64,000 nt of DNA, from positions 1,866,001 through 1,930,000 of the forward strand of contig NZ_AP025944.1 in NCBI RefSeq assembly GCF_024349685.1, written 5' to 3'. This stretch comes from Pseudomonas sp. LRP2-20 (lineage in GTDB: Bacteria > Pseudomonadota > Gammaproteobacteria > Pseudomonadales > Pseudomonadaceae). Below are positions 38,140 through 48,102 of this stretch, piece by piece (the first letter of the stretch is position 1; each line of letters opens with the position of its first letter). Both the position numbers and the translations under genes were made by a program. Under the pieces are notes generated by a model. The model made no database searches, was not told where the DNA came from, and saw only the letters and a list, made by a program, of their open reading frames with translations.

Positions 38140-39741
38140 TCACGAAGAACCCAAAAACGCCGCCTCCAACAACTGCCGCGTATAAACATGCTGTGGCGCA
38201 TGGAAGATCTCCCGCGCATCCCCTTGCTCCACCACATGCCCATGCTTGATCACCATCAACTGGTGACTCAACGCTTTCACCACCGCCAGGTCATGGCTGA
38301 TGAACAGGTAGGTCAGGTTGTACTTGGCCTGCAGATTCCTCAGCAACTCCACCACCTGCCGCTGCACCGTGCGGTCCAGCGCCGAGGTCGGCTCATCCAG
38401 CAGAATCAGCGCCGGTTTCAACACCAACGCCCGGGCAATGGCGATGCGCTGGCGCTGGCCACCGGAGAACTCATGCGGGTAGCGATGACGGGTGCGCGGG
38501 TCCAGGCCCACTTCCTCCAGCGCCGCAACGATCGCCGCCTCCTGTTGCGCAGGCGTGCCGATCTTGTGAATCCGCAGCCCCTCGCCAACGATGTCCTCCA
38601 CGCACATGCGCGGGCTCAGGCTGCCGAAGGGGTCCTGGAACACCACCTGCATCTCCCGCCGCAGTGGCCGCACGGCTTTCTGGTTCATCCCTTCGAGCTG
38701 CTGGCCATGAAAACGGATCCCGCCCTGGCTGGAGATCAGCCGCAGAATCGCCAGCCCCAGCGTCGACTTGCCCGACCCGGACTCGCCGACGATCCCCAGC
38801 GTCTGCCCCTGGGGCAGGCTGAAGTTGATCCCGTCCACCGCCTTTACGTGGTCAACCGTCTTGCGCAACAGCCCCTTCTTGATCGGGAACCACACCTTCA
38901 GGTCTTTCACCTCCAGCAACGGCGCGCCAATCGGATTATGCGCAGGCAACCCGCTGGGCTCGGCATTGATCAGCATCTGCGTGTAGTGATGCTGCGGCGC
39001 ACTGAACAGCGTGGCGCACTCGGCCTGTTCGACGATCTGCCCGCGTTGCATCACGCACACGCGATGGGCGATGCGGCGCACCAGGTTGAGGTCGTGGCTG
39101 ATCAGCAGCAGGGCCATGCCCAGCCGCGCCTGCAGCTTTTTCAGCAGATCGAGGATCTTCAACTGCACGGTCACATCCAGCGCCGTGGTCGGTTCGTCGG
39201 CAATCAGCAGCTCCGGCTCGTTGGCCAGGGCCATGGCGATCATCACCCGCTGGCGCTGGCCGCCGGACAGCTCGTGGGGCAGGGCCTTCAGGCGCTTGCG
39301 CGGTTCAGGAATGCCGACCATTTCCAGCAGTTCAAGCGTGCGTGCAGTGGCTTGCTTGCCGGTCAGGCCTTTGTGCAGCAGGAGGATTTCGTTGATCTGC
39401 TTCTCGATGCAGTGCAGCGGATTCAGCGAAGTCATCGGCTCCTGGAAGATCATCGCGATGCGGTTGCCGCGAATGCGCTGCAGGGTCTTCTCGTTCTGTT
39501 GCAGCAGGTCCTGGCCTTCATAGCGGATGCTGCCACTCGGGTGACGCGCCAGCGGGTAGGGCAGCAGGCGCAGGATCGAGTGCGCGGTGACCGATTTGCC
39601 CGAACCGCTTTCGCCGACCAGGGCCAGGGTCTCGCCCTTGCGGATGTCGAAGCTGATGCCGTCGACCACGCGGTTGACCTGCTCGCCGGTGACAAACTCC
39701 ACGGCCAGGTCGCGCACTTCGATCAGGTTCTGTTCGCTCAT
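38140..39741 (-). CDS. nppD: Peptide ABC transporter, double ATPase
   Basis: ATPase of 533 residues with two nucleotide-binding domains of the OppD/OppF type fused in one chain, as in YejF. Each has a Walker A (GESGSGKSV and GESGSGKST), signature (ELSGGQRQR and FSGGQRQR) and Walker B (LLIADEPTTALD, LILLDEPTSALD). Start at 39741 is preceded by GAGGAAG; the eight-residue extension to 39765 overlaps the permease gene. Last gene of a five-gene operon that matches the P. aeruginosa nppA1A2BCD order and neighbours (mltD, gloB, rnhA, dnaQ). The npp system takes up peptidyl-nucleoside antibiotics and presumably peptides. Confidence 0.88.
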   Translation of the reverse strand: MSEQNLIEVRDLAVEFVTGEQVNRVVDGISFDIRKGETLALVGESGSGKSVTAHSILRLLPYPLARHPSGSIRYEGQDLLQQNEKTLQRIRGNRIAMIFQEPMTSLNPLHCIEKQINEILLLHKGLTGKQATARTLELLEMVGIPEPRKRLKALPHELSGGQRQRVMIAMALANEPELLIADEPTTALDVTVQLKILDLLKKLQARLGMALLLISHDLNLVRRIAHRVCVMQRGQIVEQAECATLFSAPQHHYTQMLINAEPSGLPAHNPIGAPLLEVKDLKVWFPIKKGLLRKTVDHVKAVDGINFSLPQGQTLGIVGESGSGKSTLGLAILRLISSQGGIRFHGQQLEGMNQKAVRPLRREMQVVFQDPFGSLSPRMCVEDIVGEGLRIHKIGTPAQQEAAIVAALEEVGLDPRTRHRYPHEFSGGQRQRIAIARALVLKPALILLDEPTSALDRTVQRQVVELLRNLQAKYNLTYLFISHDLAVVKALSHQLMVIKHGHVVEQGDAREIFHAPQHVYTRQLLEAAFLGSS

Positions 39742-39742
39742 T

Positions 39743-40762
39743 TCACTTCCTCGGGTCGAAGGCATCGCGGGCGGATTCGCCGATGAACACCAGCAGGCTC
39801 AGCATGATCGCCAGTACGGCGAAGGCGCTGATGCCCAGCCACGGGGCTTGCAGGTTGGACTTGCCTTGCGCCACCAGTTCACCCAGCGACGGCGCGCCGG
39901 GGGGCAGGCCGAAGCCGAGGAAGTCCAGCGCGGTCAGGGTGCCGATGGCTCCGGTGAGGATGAACGGCATGAAGGTCATGGTCGAGATCATCGCGTTGGG
40001 CAGGATGTGCCGGTACATGATTGCGCCGTTGCGCATGCCCAGGGCGCGGGCCGCGCGCACGTACTCCAGGTTGCGCCCGCGCAGGAACTCGGCGCGCACC
40101 ACGTCCACCAGGCTCATCCACGAGAACAGCAGCATGATGCCCAGCAGCCACCAGAAGTTCGGCTGCACGAAGCTGGCGAGGATGATCAGCAGGTACAGTA
40201 CCGGCAGGCCGGACCAGATTTCCAGGAAGCGCTGCCCGGCCAGGTCGACCCAGCCACCGTAGAAGCCCTGCAAGGCGCCAGCGATGACGCCAACGATGGA
40301 ACTCAGTACGGTCAGGGTGATGGCGAACAGTACCGAGACGCGGAAGCCATAGATCACCCGCGCCAGCACGTCGCGGCCCTGGTCGTCGGTACCCAGCCAG
40401 TTATCCGCCGAGGGCGGCGCCGGGGCTGGTACGCGCAGGTCGTAGTTGATGCTCTGGTAGCTGAACGGGATCGGCGCCCAGAGCACGAAGCTGTCTTTCT
40501 TCTCCAGCAGGTCGCGGATGTATGGGCTCTTGTAGTTGGCCTCCAGCGGGAACTCGCCGCCAAAGGTGGTTTCCGGGTAGCGCTTGAACGCAGGGAAGTA
40601 CCATGAGCCTTCGTAGCGCACGGCAATCGGTTTGTCGTTGGCGATCAGTTCGGCGCCCAGGCTCAGGCCAAACAGGATCAGGAACAGCCACAGCGACCAC
40701 CAGCCTCGGCGGTTGGCCTTGAAGCGCTCGAAGCGCCGGCGGTTGAGGGGAGAAAGGGCCAT
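39743..40762 (-). CDS. nppC: Peptide ABC transporter permease (YejE-like)
   Basis: Permease of 339 residues of the OppC/YejE type. TM1 near residues 22-40, a long periplasmic insert typical of YejE (KRYPETTFGGEFPLEANYKS), then five membrane helices. The EAA-type loop contacting the ATPase is EYVRAARALGMRNGAIMYRHILPNA. One base separates its stop from the nppD start; it starts 1 bp after the nppB stop. Confidence 0.9.
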   Translation of the reverse strand: MALSPLNRRRFERFKANRRGWWSLWLFLILFGLSLGAELIANDKPIAVRYEGSWYFPAFKRYPETTFGGEFPLEANYKSPYIRDLLEKKDSFVLWAPIPFSYQSINYDLRVPAPAPPSADNWLGTDDQGRDVLARVIYGFRVSVLFAITLTVLSSIVGVIAGALQGFYGGWVDLAGQRFLEIWSGLPVLYLLIILASFVQPNFWWLLGIMLLFSWMSLVDVVRAEFLRGRNLEYVRAARALGMRNGAIMYRHILPNAMISTMTFMPFILTGAIGTLTALDFLGFGLPPGAPSLGELVAQGKSNLQAPWLGISAFAVLAIMLSLLVFIGESARDAFDPRK

Positions 40763-40763
40763 G

Positions 40764-41837
40764 TCAGTGCTCCCGGCTGGCGAAGTCGATACGTGGATCG
40801 ACCAGGGTGTAGGTCAGGTCGCCGATCAGTTTCACCACCAGCCCGAGCAGGGTGAAGATGAACAGGGTGCCGAAGACCACCGGGTAGTCGCGGTTGATCG
40901 CCGCTTCGAAACTCATCAGGCCCAGGCCGTCGAGGCTGAAGATCACCTCGATCAGCAACGAGCCGGTGAAGAAGATGCCGATGAACGCCGACGGAAAACC
41001 GGCGATCACCAGCAGCATGGCGTTGCGGAACACATGCCCGTACAGCACCCGCGGCCGGCTCAGGCCCTTGGCCTTGGCGGTGACCACGTACTGCTTGTTG
41101 ATTTCGTCGAGGAAGCTGTTCTTGGTCAGCAAGGTCATGGTGGCGAAGTTGCCGATCACCAGCGCGGTGATCGGCAGCACCAGGTGCCAGAAGTAGTCCA
41201 GCACCTTGCCGGTGGCGGACAGTTCGTCGAAGTTGTTGGAGGTCAGGCCGCGCAACGGGAACCAGTCGAAGTAGCTGCCGCCGGCGAACAGCACGATCAG
41301 CAGGATGGCGAACAGGAACGCCGGGATGGCGTAGCCGACGATGATCGCCGAACTGGTCCAGACGTCGAAGTGGCTGCCATGACGCACCGCCTTGGCGATC
41401 CCCAGGGGGATCGACACCAGGTACATGATCAGCGTGCTCCACAGCCCCAGCGAAATCGACACCGGCAATTTCTCGGCGATCAGGTCGATGACCTTGGCGT
41501 CGCGGAAGAAGCTGTCGCCGAAGTCCAGCGTGGCGTAGTTCTTGATCATGATCCACAGGCGTTCTGGCGCCGACTTGTCGAAGCCATACATGTGCTCGAT
41601 CTCGGCGATCAGCGCCGGGTCCAGGCCCTGGGCACCGCGGTAGTTGGAGCCGGCCACCGAGACTTCGGCACCGCCGCCGGCGATGCGACTGGTGGCGCCC
41701 TCGAAGCCTTCGAGCTTGGCGATCATCTGTTCCACCGGGCCGCCGGGGGCGGCCTGGACGATGATGAAGTTGATGATCAGGATGCCGAACAGGGTCGGAA
41801 TGATCAGCAGCAGGCGGCGCAGGATATAGGCCAGCAT
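40764..41837 (-). CDS. nppB: Peptide ABC transporter permease (YejB-like)
   Basis: Permease of 357 residues of the OppB/YejB type. N-terminal helix [20 protein letters not shown], a periplasmic insert with [19 protein letters not shown], and five further helices; EAA loop [25 protein letters not shown]. Follows nppA2 by 1 bp. Confidence 0.9.
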   Translation of the reverse strand: MLAYILRRLLLIIPTLFGILIINFIIVQAAPGGPVEQMIAKLEGFEGATSRIAGGGAEVSVAGSNYRGAQGLDPALIAEIEHMYGFDKSAPERLWIMIKNYATLDFGDSFFRDAKVIDLIAEKLPVSISLGLWSTLIMYLVSIPLGIAKAVRHGSHFDVWTSSAIIVGYAIPAFLFAILLIVLFAGGSYFDWFPLRGLTSNNFDELSATGKVLDYFWHLVLPITALVIGNFATMTLLTKNSFLDEINKQYVVTAKAKGLSRPRVLYGHVFRNAMLLVIAGFPSAFIGIFFTGSLLIEVIFSLDGLGLMSFEAAINRDYPVVFGTLFIFTLLGLVVKLIGDLTYTLVDPRIDFASREH

Positions 41838-41838
41838 G

Positions 41839-43665
41839 TCAGTGGGCCTCTTGCGTCGGGGCTTCGCTGACCGCTGGGGTCACGTTGGGCTTGATCCACC
41901 AGGTATCGATGCCGACGTCGTACTTCGGCGAAACCTTGGGGTGGCCGATGTGGTTCCAGTAGGCCACGCGGTTGGTCTTGATGTGCCAGTTGGGTACCAC
42001 GTAGTAGCCCCATTGCAGCACGCGGTCGAGGGCACGGCAGTGCTCGATCAGGCTCTGGCGCGAGTCGGCATTGATCAGCGCCTCCACCAGTTGATCGATA
42101 GCGGGGTCGCGCAGGCCCATGAAGTTGCGGCTGCCGGGGTTGTCGGCGGCGGCGCTCGACCAGAACTCACGCTGTTCGTTGCCCGGCGAATTGGATTGCG
42201 GGTAACCGCTGACGATCATGTCGAAGTCGCGCGAGCGCAGCCGGTTGATGTATTGCGAGACGTCCACGCGGCGGATCTCGAAACCGATGCCCAGGTCGGC
42301 AAGGTTGCGTTTGAACGGCAGCAGTACGCGTTCGAACTGGGTTTGCGCGAGCAGGAACTCGAGGTTCACCGGCTTGCCATCCTTGTCGACCATCTTGTCG
42401 TCGACGATCTTCCAGCCGGCCTCCTGCAGCAGCTTGTAGGCCTGGCGCTGTTGCTCGCGGATCATGCCGCTGCCGTCGCTCACCGGGTTGGTGAACGCCT
42501 CGGTGAATACCTGGTCAGGTACCTTGCCCCGCAGCGGCTCGAGGATTTTCAGCTCGGCTGGCGAGGGCAGGCCGCTGGCGGCCATCTCGGAGTTTTCGAA
42601 GTAACTGTCGGTGCGAATGTAGGCGCCGTTGAACAACTGCTTGTTGGTCCATTCGAAGTCGAACAGCAGGCTCAGCGCCTTGCGCACCCGCACGTCCTGA
42701 AACACCGGCTTGCGCAGGTTGAAGATGAAGCCCTGCATGCCCACCGGATTGCCGTTGGGCAGTTCTTCCTTGATCAGGCGCCCGTCGCGCACGGCGGGCA
42801 CGTCGTAGGCAGTGGCCCAGTTCTTCGCGCTCATCTCCAGTTCGTAGTCGAAGGCGCCGGCCTTGAGTGCCTCCAGCGCCACGTTGTTATCGCGGTAGAC
42901 ATCGAAGGTCATGGCGTCGAAGTTGTAGAAGCCACGGTTGATCGGCAGGTCCTTGGCCCAGTAGTCCTTGACCCGCTCATAGCGGATCGAGCGCCCGGCT
43001 TTGACCTCGGCAACCTTGTAGGGGCCGCTGCCAAGCGGCAGTTCGAGGTTGCCCCGGGTGAATTCACGGTTTTCGTACCAGTGCTTGGGCAATACCGGCA
43101 GTTGGCCGAGAATCAGTGGCAGTTCCCGGTTGTTGTTGTGCTTGAACTTGAACAGCACCTTTAGCGGGTCTTCGGCGACCACTTCGGCCACATCGCTGTA
43201 GTACTGACGATACAGCGGTGCACCGTCCTTGATCAGGGTATTGAAGGTGAACACCACGTCGTCGGCGCGCATCGGGTGGCCATCGTGGAAGCGTGCTTCG
43301 GGGCGCAGGTAGAAGCGCACCCAGCTGTTGTCCGGGGCCTTCTCGATCTTGCCGGCGACCAGGCCGTACTCGGTGAACGGCTCATCCTGGCTCTGGCGCA
43401 TCAGGGTGTCGTAGATGATGCTGACGTTGTCGGCCGACACGCCCTTGTTGATGAACGGGTTGAGGCTGTCGAAACCGCCGAAGCTGGATTGGCGGAAGGT
43501 GCCACCCTTGGGGGCGTCGGGGTTCACGTAGTCGAAGTGCTTGAAGTCGGCCGGGTATTTCGGCGGCTCGTCATACAAGGTCAGCGCGTGTTGCGGCGCG
43601 GCCAGCGCGGGCAGGCTCAGGCAGGCGAACAGCAGGCTGCAGGCCAGGCGATGCGTCGGCTTCAT
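41839..43665 (-). CDS. nppA2: Peptide-binding protein, SBP_bac_5 (second)
   Basis: Periplasmic extracellular solute-binding protein of 608 residues (family 5, YejA-like). Signal peptide [22 protein letters not shown], then [18 protein letters not shown] and the family signature around [15 protein letters not shown]. The start overlaps the stop of the first binding protein by four bases. An open frame continues to 43962 but only inside that gene. Two binding proteins for one transporter is also the P. aeruginosa npp arrangement. Confidence 0.9.
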   Translation of the reverse strand: MKPTHRLACSLLFACLSLPALAAPQHALTLYDEPPKYPADFKHFDYVNPDAPKGGTFRQSSFGGFDSLNPFINKGVSADNVSIIYDTLMRQSQDEPFTEYGLVAGKIEKAPDNSWVRFYLRPEARFHDGHPMRADDVVFTFNTLIKDGAPLYRQYYSDVAEVVAEDPLKVLFKFKHNNNRELPLILGQLPVLPKHWYENREFTRGNLELPLGSGPYKVAEVKAGRSIRYERVKDYWAKDLPINRGFYNFDAMTFDVYRDNNVALEALKAGAFDYELEMSAKNWATAYDVPAVRDGRLIKEELPNGNPVGMQGFIFNLRKPVFQDVRVRKALSLLFDFEWTNKQLFNGAYIRTDSYFENSEMAASGLPSPAELKILEPLRGKVPDQVFTEAFTNPVSDGSGMIREQQRQAYKLLQEAGWKIVDDKMVDKDGKPVNLEFLLAQTQFERVLLPFKRNLADLGIGFEIRRVDVSQYINRLRSRDFDMIVSGYPQSNSPGNEQREFWSSAAADNPGSRNFMGLRDPAIDQLVEALINADSRQSLIEHCRALDRVLQWGYYVVPNWHIKTNRVAYWNHIGHPKVSPKYDVGIDTWWIKPNVTPAVSEAPTQEAH

Positions 43666-45491
43666 TGGGCGTTCTCCGAAGGCTTTATCCACCAGGTATT
43701 CAGCCCGAGGGTATAGGGCGGCGTGGTGACGAAGGCGAACCGGTTGCGGTAGGCCAGGCGGTGATTGTCGAGGTACCAGTTGGGGATCATGTAGTACTGC
43801 CATGAAAGCACGCGGTCCAGGGCGCGGGCGGCGGCGACCTGGTCGTCGCGGGTGCGCGCGGCCAGCAGGGTGTCGAGCAGGTGGTCGACCACCGGGTCCT
43901 TGACCCCAGCATAGTTCTTGCTGCCCTTGATCGAGGCCTGGCTGGAATGAAAGTACAGCCACTGCTCGAGGCCGGGGCTCAAGGTCTGGTTCAGGGTCAT
44001 CAGGATCATGTCGAAATCGAACTGGTCCAGGCGTTGTTTGTACTGGGCACGGTCTACGGTGCGCAAGCGCGCCTCGATGCCGATACTGGCGAGGTTTTCG
44101 ACATAAGGTTGCAGGATGCGTTCGAGGCTCGGGTTCACCAGCAGCAGTTCCATGCGCAGCGGCTGGCCCTTGGCATTGACCAGGCGCTGGCCGTCAAGCT
44201 TCCAGCCGGCCTGATTGAGCAGGCCCAGGGCCTGGCGCAGGGTCTGGCGGCCGATGCCGCGCCCGTCGGTATGGCTGACCTGGTAGGGCTGGGTGAACAG
44301 CTTGTCGGGCAGTTGGTCGCGCAATGGCGCCAGCAGCAGCCACTCCTTGCCGGTGGGCACGCCGCTGGCGGCGAACTCGCTGTTGGGGTAGTAGCTGCTC
44401 GCACGGCGGTAGGCGCTGCTGAACAGCGCGCGGTTGGTCCACTCGAAATCGAGCATCAGGCCCAGCGCCTGGCGCACCCTGGGGTCGCTGAAGGCGGCCC
44501 GGCGGCTGTTCATGAACAGGCCTTGGGTCTGGGTCGGGATGCGGTGCGGGATCTGTGCCTTGATCACCTCGCCACGGCGTACGGCCGGGAAGTTGTAGCC
44601 GTTGGCCCAGTTTTTCGCCTGGTGCTCGATATAGATGTCGAACTCACCGGCCTTGAACGCTTCGAAGGCCACGGTGGCATCGCGGTAGAACTCGTACTCG
44701 ACGCGGTTGAAGTTGTACTTGCCGCGGTTTACCGCCAGGTCCTTGCCCCAGTAGTTTTTCACCCGCTCGAACACCAGGCGCCGGCCAGGCTCCACCTGGG
44801 TGATGCGATACGGCCCGCTCCCCAGCGGCGGCTCGAAGGTGGTGGCCTCGAAGTCACGCTTTTGCCAATAGTGCTTGGGCAGTACCGGCATCTCGCCCAG
44901 GCGCAGGATCAACAGCGGGTTGCCAGCACGCTTGAAGACGAAACGGATACGCAGCGGGCCGAGGATGTCGACGCGCTGCACTTCCTGCAGGTTGGTGCGG
45001 TAGATCGGGTGGCCTTGCTTGAGCAGGGTGCGGTACGAGAATGCCACGTCGGCGGCGGTAATCGGCGTGCCGTCATGCCAGCGCGCTTCCGGGCGCAGGT
45101 TGAACACCACCCAGCTGCGGTCTTCGCTGTACTCCACCGAGCGGGCGATCAGGCCATAGCTGGAGGTGGGCTCGTCACCGGACGGGTCGTACTGGCCGGT
45201 GCCGACCATCAATGTTTCGTTCAGCTCGCTGACGCCGTATTGCAGGAAATTCGGCGTGGTAACCGGGCTGGTGCCCTTGAAGGTGTAGGGGTTGAGCGTG
45301 TCGAAGGTGCCGAAAGCCATGGCCCGCAAGGTACCGCCCTTGGGCGCTTGCGGGTTGACCCAGTCGAAGTGGGTGAATGTGGCTGGGTACTTGAGCGTGC
45401 CGAACTGCGCGTATCCGTGGCTTTCGCTCACCATCGCGGCTGCGGGAAAGCTCAAGGCCAGGCTGAGTGACAGCAGGAGGGGACGTATCAA
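43662..45491 (-). CDS. nppA1: Peptide-binding protein, SBP_bac_5 (first)
   Basis: First of two YejA-like binding proteins, 609 residues. The only start that leaves a clean signal peptide is a TTG at 45491 (then IRPLLLSLSLALSFPAAA), with CGGAT a few bases before it; the open frame to 45602 adds a non-signal extension. Domain motifs THFDWVNPQAPKGGTLRA and DTLNPYTFKGTSPV parallel those of the second protein. First gene of the npp operon; no promoter recognised, but a BIME lies between it and mltD. Confidence 0.88.
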   Translation of the reverse strand: MIRPLLLSLSLALSFPAAAMVSESHGYAQFGTLKYPATFTHFDWVNPQAPKGGTLRAMAFGTFDTLNPYTFKGTSPVTTPNFLQYGVSELNETLMVGTGQYDPSGDEPTSSYGLIARSVEYSEDRSWVVFNLRPEARWHDGTPITAADVAFSYRTLLKQGHPIYRTNLQEVQRVDILGPLRIRFVFKRAGNPLLILRLGEMPVLPKHYWQKRDFEATTFEPPLGSGPYRITQVEPGRRLVFERVKNYWGKDLAVNRGKYNFNRVEYEFYRDATVAFEAFKAGEFDIYIEHQAKNWANGYNFPAVRRGEVIKAQIPHRIPTQTQGLFMNSRRAAFSDPRVRQALGLMLDFEWTNRALFSSAYRRASSYYPNSEFAASGVPTGKEWLLLAPLRDQLPDKLFTQPYQVSHTDGRGIGRQTLRQALGLLNQAGWKLDGQRLVNAKGQPLRMELLLVNPSLERILQPYVENLASIGIEARLRTVDRAQYKQRLDQFDFDMILMTLNQTLSPGLEQWLYFHSSQASIKGSKNYAGVKDPVVDHLLDTLLAARTRDDQVAAARALDRVLSWQYYMIPNWYLDNHRLAYRNRFAFVTTPPYTLGLNTWWIKPSENAQ

Positions 45492-45594
45492 GTCGGCATC
45501 CGATCCAGAGGCGTTGGGCTTTGATCGGGGTACAGTAACAGCTTGGCGGGTATGGAAAAAGAGAAGGTGCAGGGGATTTCTGCAGGGCTTTTTC

Positions 45595-45703
45595 TGGCCC
45601 ATTCGCGGGGCAAGCCCGCACCCACAGGTATATCACCGGCTTTGGAAGCTGTGCTGTACCTGTGGGAGCGGGCTTGCCCGCGAATGGGCTGCAAAGCAGC
45701 CCC
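45595..45703. repeat. BIME: inverted pair of REP units
   Basis: TGGCCCATTCGCGGGGCAAG.. (45595-45629) faces TACCTGTGGGAGCGGGCTTG.. (45659-45684), followed by GGGCTGCAAAGCAGCCCC. It lies between mltD and the npp operon and may end the mltD transcript. Confidence 0.85.
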
Positions 45704-45712
45704 AGGGTTACA

Positions 45713-47137
45713 TCAGTGGGACAGGTATACGGTCAGGGTCTGGCCTGGCTTGAGTGCATGCCCGCTGCGCGGATTCCAGCGCTTGAGGTGCTGCATCTCG
45801 ACATTGAAACGTTTGGCTACAAGATACAGCGAATCACCCTTGCGCACCTTGTACTGGGTGGAACGCTGGCCGGAGGCCGCAACGCGATTGCCGGCAGCGC
45901 TCGGCGCGCTGCCGCCGCGCAGGGCCAGGACCTGGCCGGCCTTGACGCGATTGCCCGGTAACTTGTTCCAGCGCTGCAGGTCCTTGACTGCCACCCGGTT
46001 GGCCTTGGCGATGCTGCTCAGGCTGTCGCCACGCTTGACCCGGTAACTGCGCGCTGCAGGCGCCTTGGCTTCGGCCACGGCGGCGGCGAACACGGCCTTG
46101 TTCGGCTGCAGGCTGACCAATTGCTCGGGTTTGAGGTTGGACAGGCTGTCGCTGAGCAGTTGCGCCTTGGCGGTCGGTACCAGCAACTGTTGCGGGCCGT
46201 CCACGGTCATGCGTTTCTTGAAGGCCGGGTTCAGCTGGATCAGTTCGTCTTCGTCGATGTTGGCGAAGGCCGCGACCCGCGACAGGTCGAGGCGGTCGTT
46301 GATGGCCACTGCTTCGAAGTAGGGCTCGTTGGCGATCGGCGTAAGGTTCACACCGTAGGCTTCAGGTGTGGAGACCACCTGTGACAGCGCCAGTAGCTTG
46401 GGCACGTAGTCACGGGTTTCCTGCGGCAGGGGCAGGTTCCAGTAATCGGTGGGCAGGCCGAGCTTTTCGTTGCGCTCGATGGCACGGCTGACGGTACCTT
46501 CGCCCGCATTGTAGGCCGCCAGGGCCAGCAGCCAGTCGCCGTTGAACATGTCATGCAGACGGGTCAGGTAATCCAGCGCGGCGTTGGTCGAGGCGGTCAC
46601 GTCGCGCCGGCCATCGTAGAAGTTGGTCTGGCGCAGGTTGAAGTGGCGGCCGGTGGAAGGAATGAACTGCCACATGCCTGCGGCATGGGCGCGCGAGTAG
46701 GCCATCGGGTTGTAGGCACTTTCGATGGCTGGCAGCAGGGCCAGCTCCAGCGGCATGTCGCGTTCTTCGAGGCGTTCGACGATGTAGTGCAGGTAGAGGC
46801 TGCCACGCTCGCCGGCACTTTCGAGGAACGACGGGTTGCTGGCGAACCACAGGCGCTGCTGCTCGATGCGTGGGTTGACGTCGATGTTGTCCTGCAGGGC
46901 GAAGCCCTGGCGCATGCGCTCCCACACATCTTGCGGCGGCTCGGCGGGTTTGACTGCCAGCGGCGAGGGCTTGTGCTTGATCCGTGCCTGGTAGCTGTGC
47001 GCGCGAACGCTTTCGGCTTCGTCGAGCTGACGGGTGCTCTGGCAGCCCACCAGGGTGGCGGCCAGCGCCAGCGCACTGATTTGGGCCAGGCGCGTCAGGG
47101 CGACTGAATGAGCGGTTCTGCGGCTACGGGAAGACAT
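45713..47137 (-). CDS. mltD: Lytic murein transglycosylase D
   Basis: Outer-membrane lipoprotein of 474 residues that cleaves peptidoglycan glycan strands. Lipobox LVGC with Cys32; lysozyme-like SLT domain about 120-260 with catalytic Glu139 in LLPAIESAYNPMAYS and AAYNAGEGTVSRAI; two C-terminal LysM repeats, YRVKRGDSLSSIAKANRV and YKVRKGDSLYLVAKRFNV. Downstream of gloB by 100 bp on the same strand. Confidence 0.95.
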   Translation of the reverse strand: MSSRSRRTAHSVALTRLAQISALALAATLVGCQSTRQLDEAESVRAHSYQARIKHKPSPLAVKPAEPPQDVWERMRQGFALQDNIDVNPRIEQQRLWFASNPSFLESAGERGSLYLHYIVERLEERDMPLELALLPAIESAYNPMAYSRAHAAGMWQFIPSTGRHFNLRQTNFYDGRRDVTASTNAALDYLTRLHDMFNGDWLLALAAYNAGEGTVSRAIERNEKLGLPTDYWNLPLPQETRDYVPKLLALSQVVSTPEAYGVNLTPIANEPYFEAVAINDRLDLSRVAAFANIDEDELIQLNPAFKKRMTVDGPQQLLVPTAKAQLLSDSLSNLKPEQLVSLQPNKAVFAAAVAEAKAPAARSYRVKRGDSLSSIAKANRVAVKDLQRWNKLPGNRVKAGQVLALRGGSAPSAAGNRVAASGQRSTQYKVRKGDSLYLVAKRFNVEMQHLKRWNPRSGHALKPGQTLTVYLSH

Positions 47138-47237
47138 CGGCTGAGACAGGTTTCCGGGCGAAAAATTTCGGCGATTCTAGAAACCGCACCCGCCTGGGTC
47201 AACCGTTGTGAGCCCTCTGCGATATATCTTGAGGTTA

Positions 47238-48017
47238 TCAGAAGCTATCCTTCCAAGACCTCAAAGCAGCAAAAACAGTGACCTGCGAGTCGTTTGAATG
47301 TCCCTTCCATTCGTCTGCTTTTTGTTTAACTAATGTTTCAGAGGTACGCAGGAAAGGGTTGGTCAGGCGCTCGAGTGCGATCGTTGATGGCAATGTGATG
47401 CGATTTTCAGCGCGCAACTGGCTAACGTCCTCGAACCGCTGCAGAACGTGCGGGTTCGTAGGCTCCACGGCCTTGGCGAAGCGCAGGTTGCTCAGGGTGT
47501 ATTCATGGGTGCAGTAGACCTCGGTTTGCTCTGGCAGCGCTGCCAGGCGCGCGAGGGCAGGTTGCATCTGCTCCGGCGTGCCTTCGAACATGCGCCCGCA
47601 ACCGGCAGCGAACAAGGTGTCGCCGCAGAACAGCAGCGGCGTTGCCGGCTGATCGCTGAAGTAGGCGATATGCCCCAGGGTGTGGCCCGGCACGGCCAAT
47701 ACCCGGAAGGCCACGCCCAGTACGCTGACCTGGTCACCTTCGTCAAGCGCCAGGTCGCGGCCTGGGATCTGCTCGCGGGCCGGGCCGCAGACGCGGGCAC
47801 CGGTCTGCTGCTTGAGGCGTTCGACACCGCCGACATGGTCATGGTGGTGGTGAGTCACCAGGATGGTGTCCAGCGCCCAGCCGGGGTGGGCGGCCAGCCA
47901 GGCCTCCACCGGGCCGGCATCGCCAGGGTCGACCACCGCGCAGCGGCGTTTGGCAGTATCCTGTAACAACCAGATGTAGTTGTCGGAGAAAGCGGGAAGA
48001 GCGTCGATCTGTATCAT
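47238..48017 (-). CDS. gloB: Hydroxyacylglutathione hydrolase (glyoxalase II)
   Basis: Metallo-beta-lactamase-fold enzyme, 259 residues, hydrolysing S-lactoylglutathione to lactate and glutathione in methylglyoxal detoxification. The binuclear metal motif is [11 protein letters not shown] (His56-His61), with further ligands in [10 protein letters not shown] and [13 protein letters not shown], and the glutathione-binding C-terminus ends RSWKDSF. Start at 48017 ([14 protein letters not shown]). Divergent from the methyltransferase gene. Confidence 0.95.
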   Translation of the reverse strand: MIQIDALPAFSDNYIWLLQDTAKRRCAVVDPGDAGPVEAWLAAHPGWALDTILVTHHHHDHVGGVERLKQQTGARVCGPAREQIPGRDLALDEGDQVSVLGVAFRVLAVPGHTLGHIAYFSDQPATPLLFCGDTLFAAGCGRMFEGTPEQMQPALARLAALPEQTEVYCTHEYTLSNLRFAKAVEPTNPHVLQRFEDVSQLRAENRITLPSTIALERLTNPFLRTSETLVKQKADEWKGHSNDSQVTVFAALRSWKDSF

Positions 48018-48102
48018 GGTGCGGATCCGTATCGCCTGGCGTGGCACATGAGGGCATCTTAGCCGCGATGGCGCTGTGCGAGAACCTTCGAGGGAGAGCG
48101 CA

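Noticed and set aside
37802..38143. Short overlapping frames in palindrome copy C (and similar ones in B)
   Set aside because: They encode near-identical peptides because the DNA is a repeat; no RBS and present on both strands.
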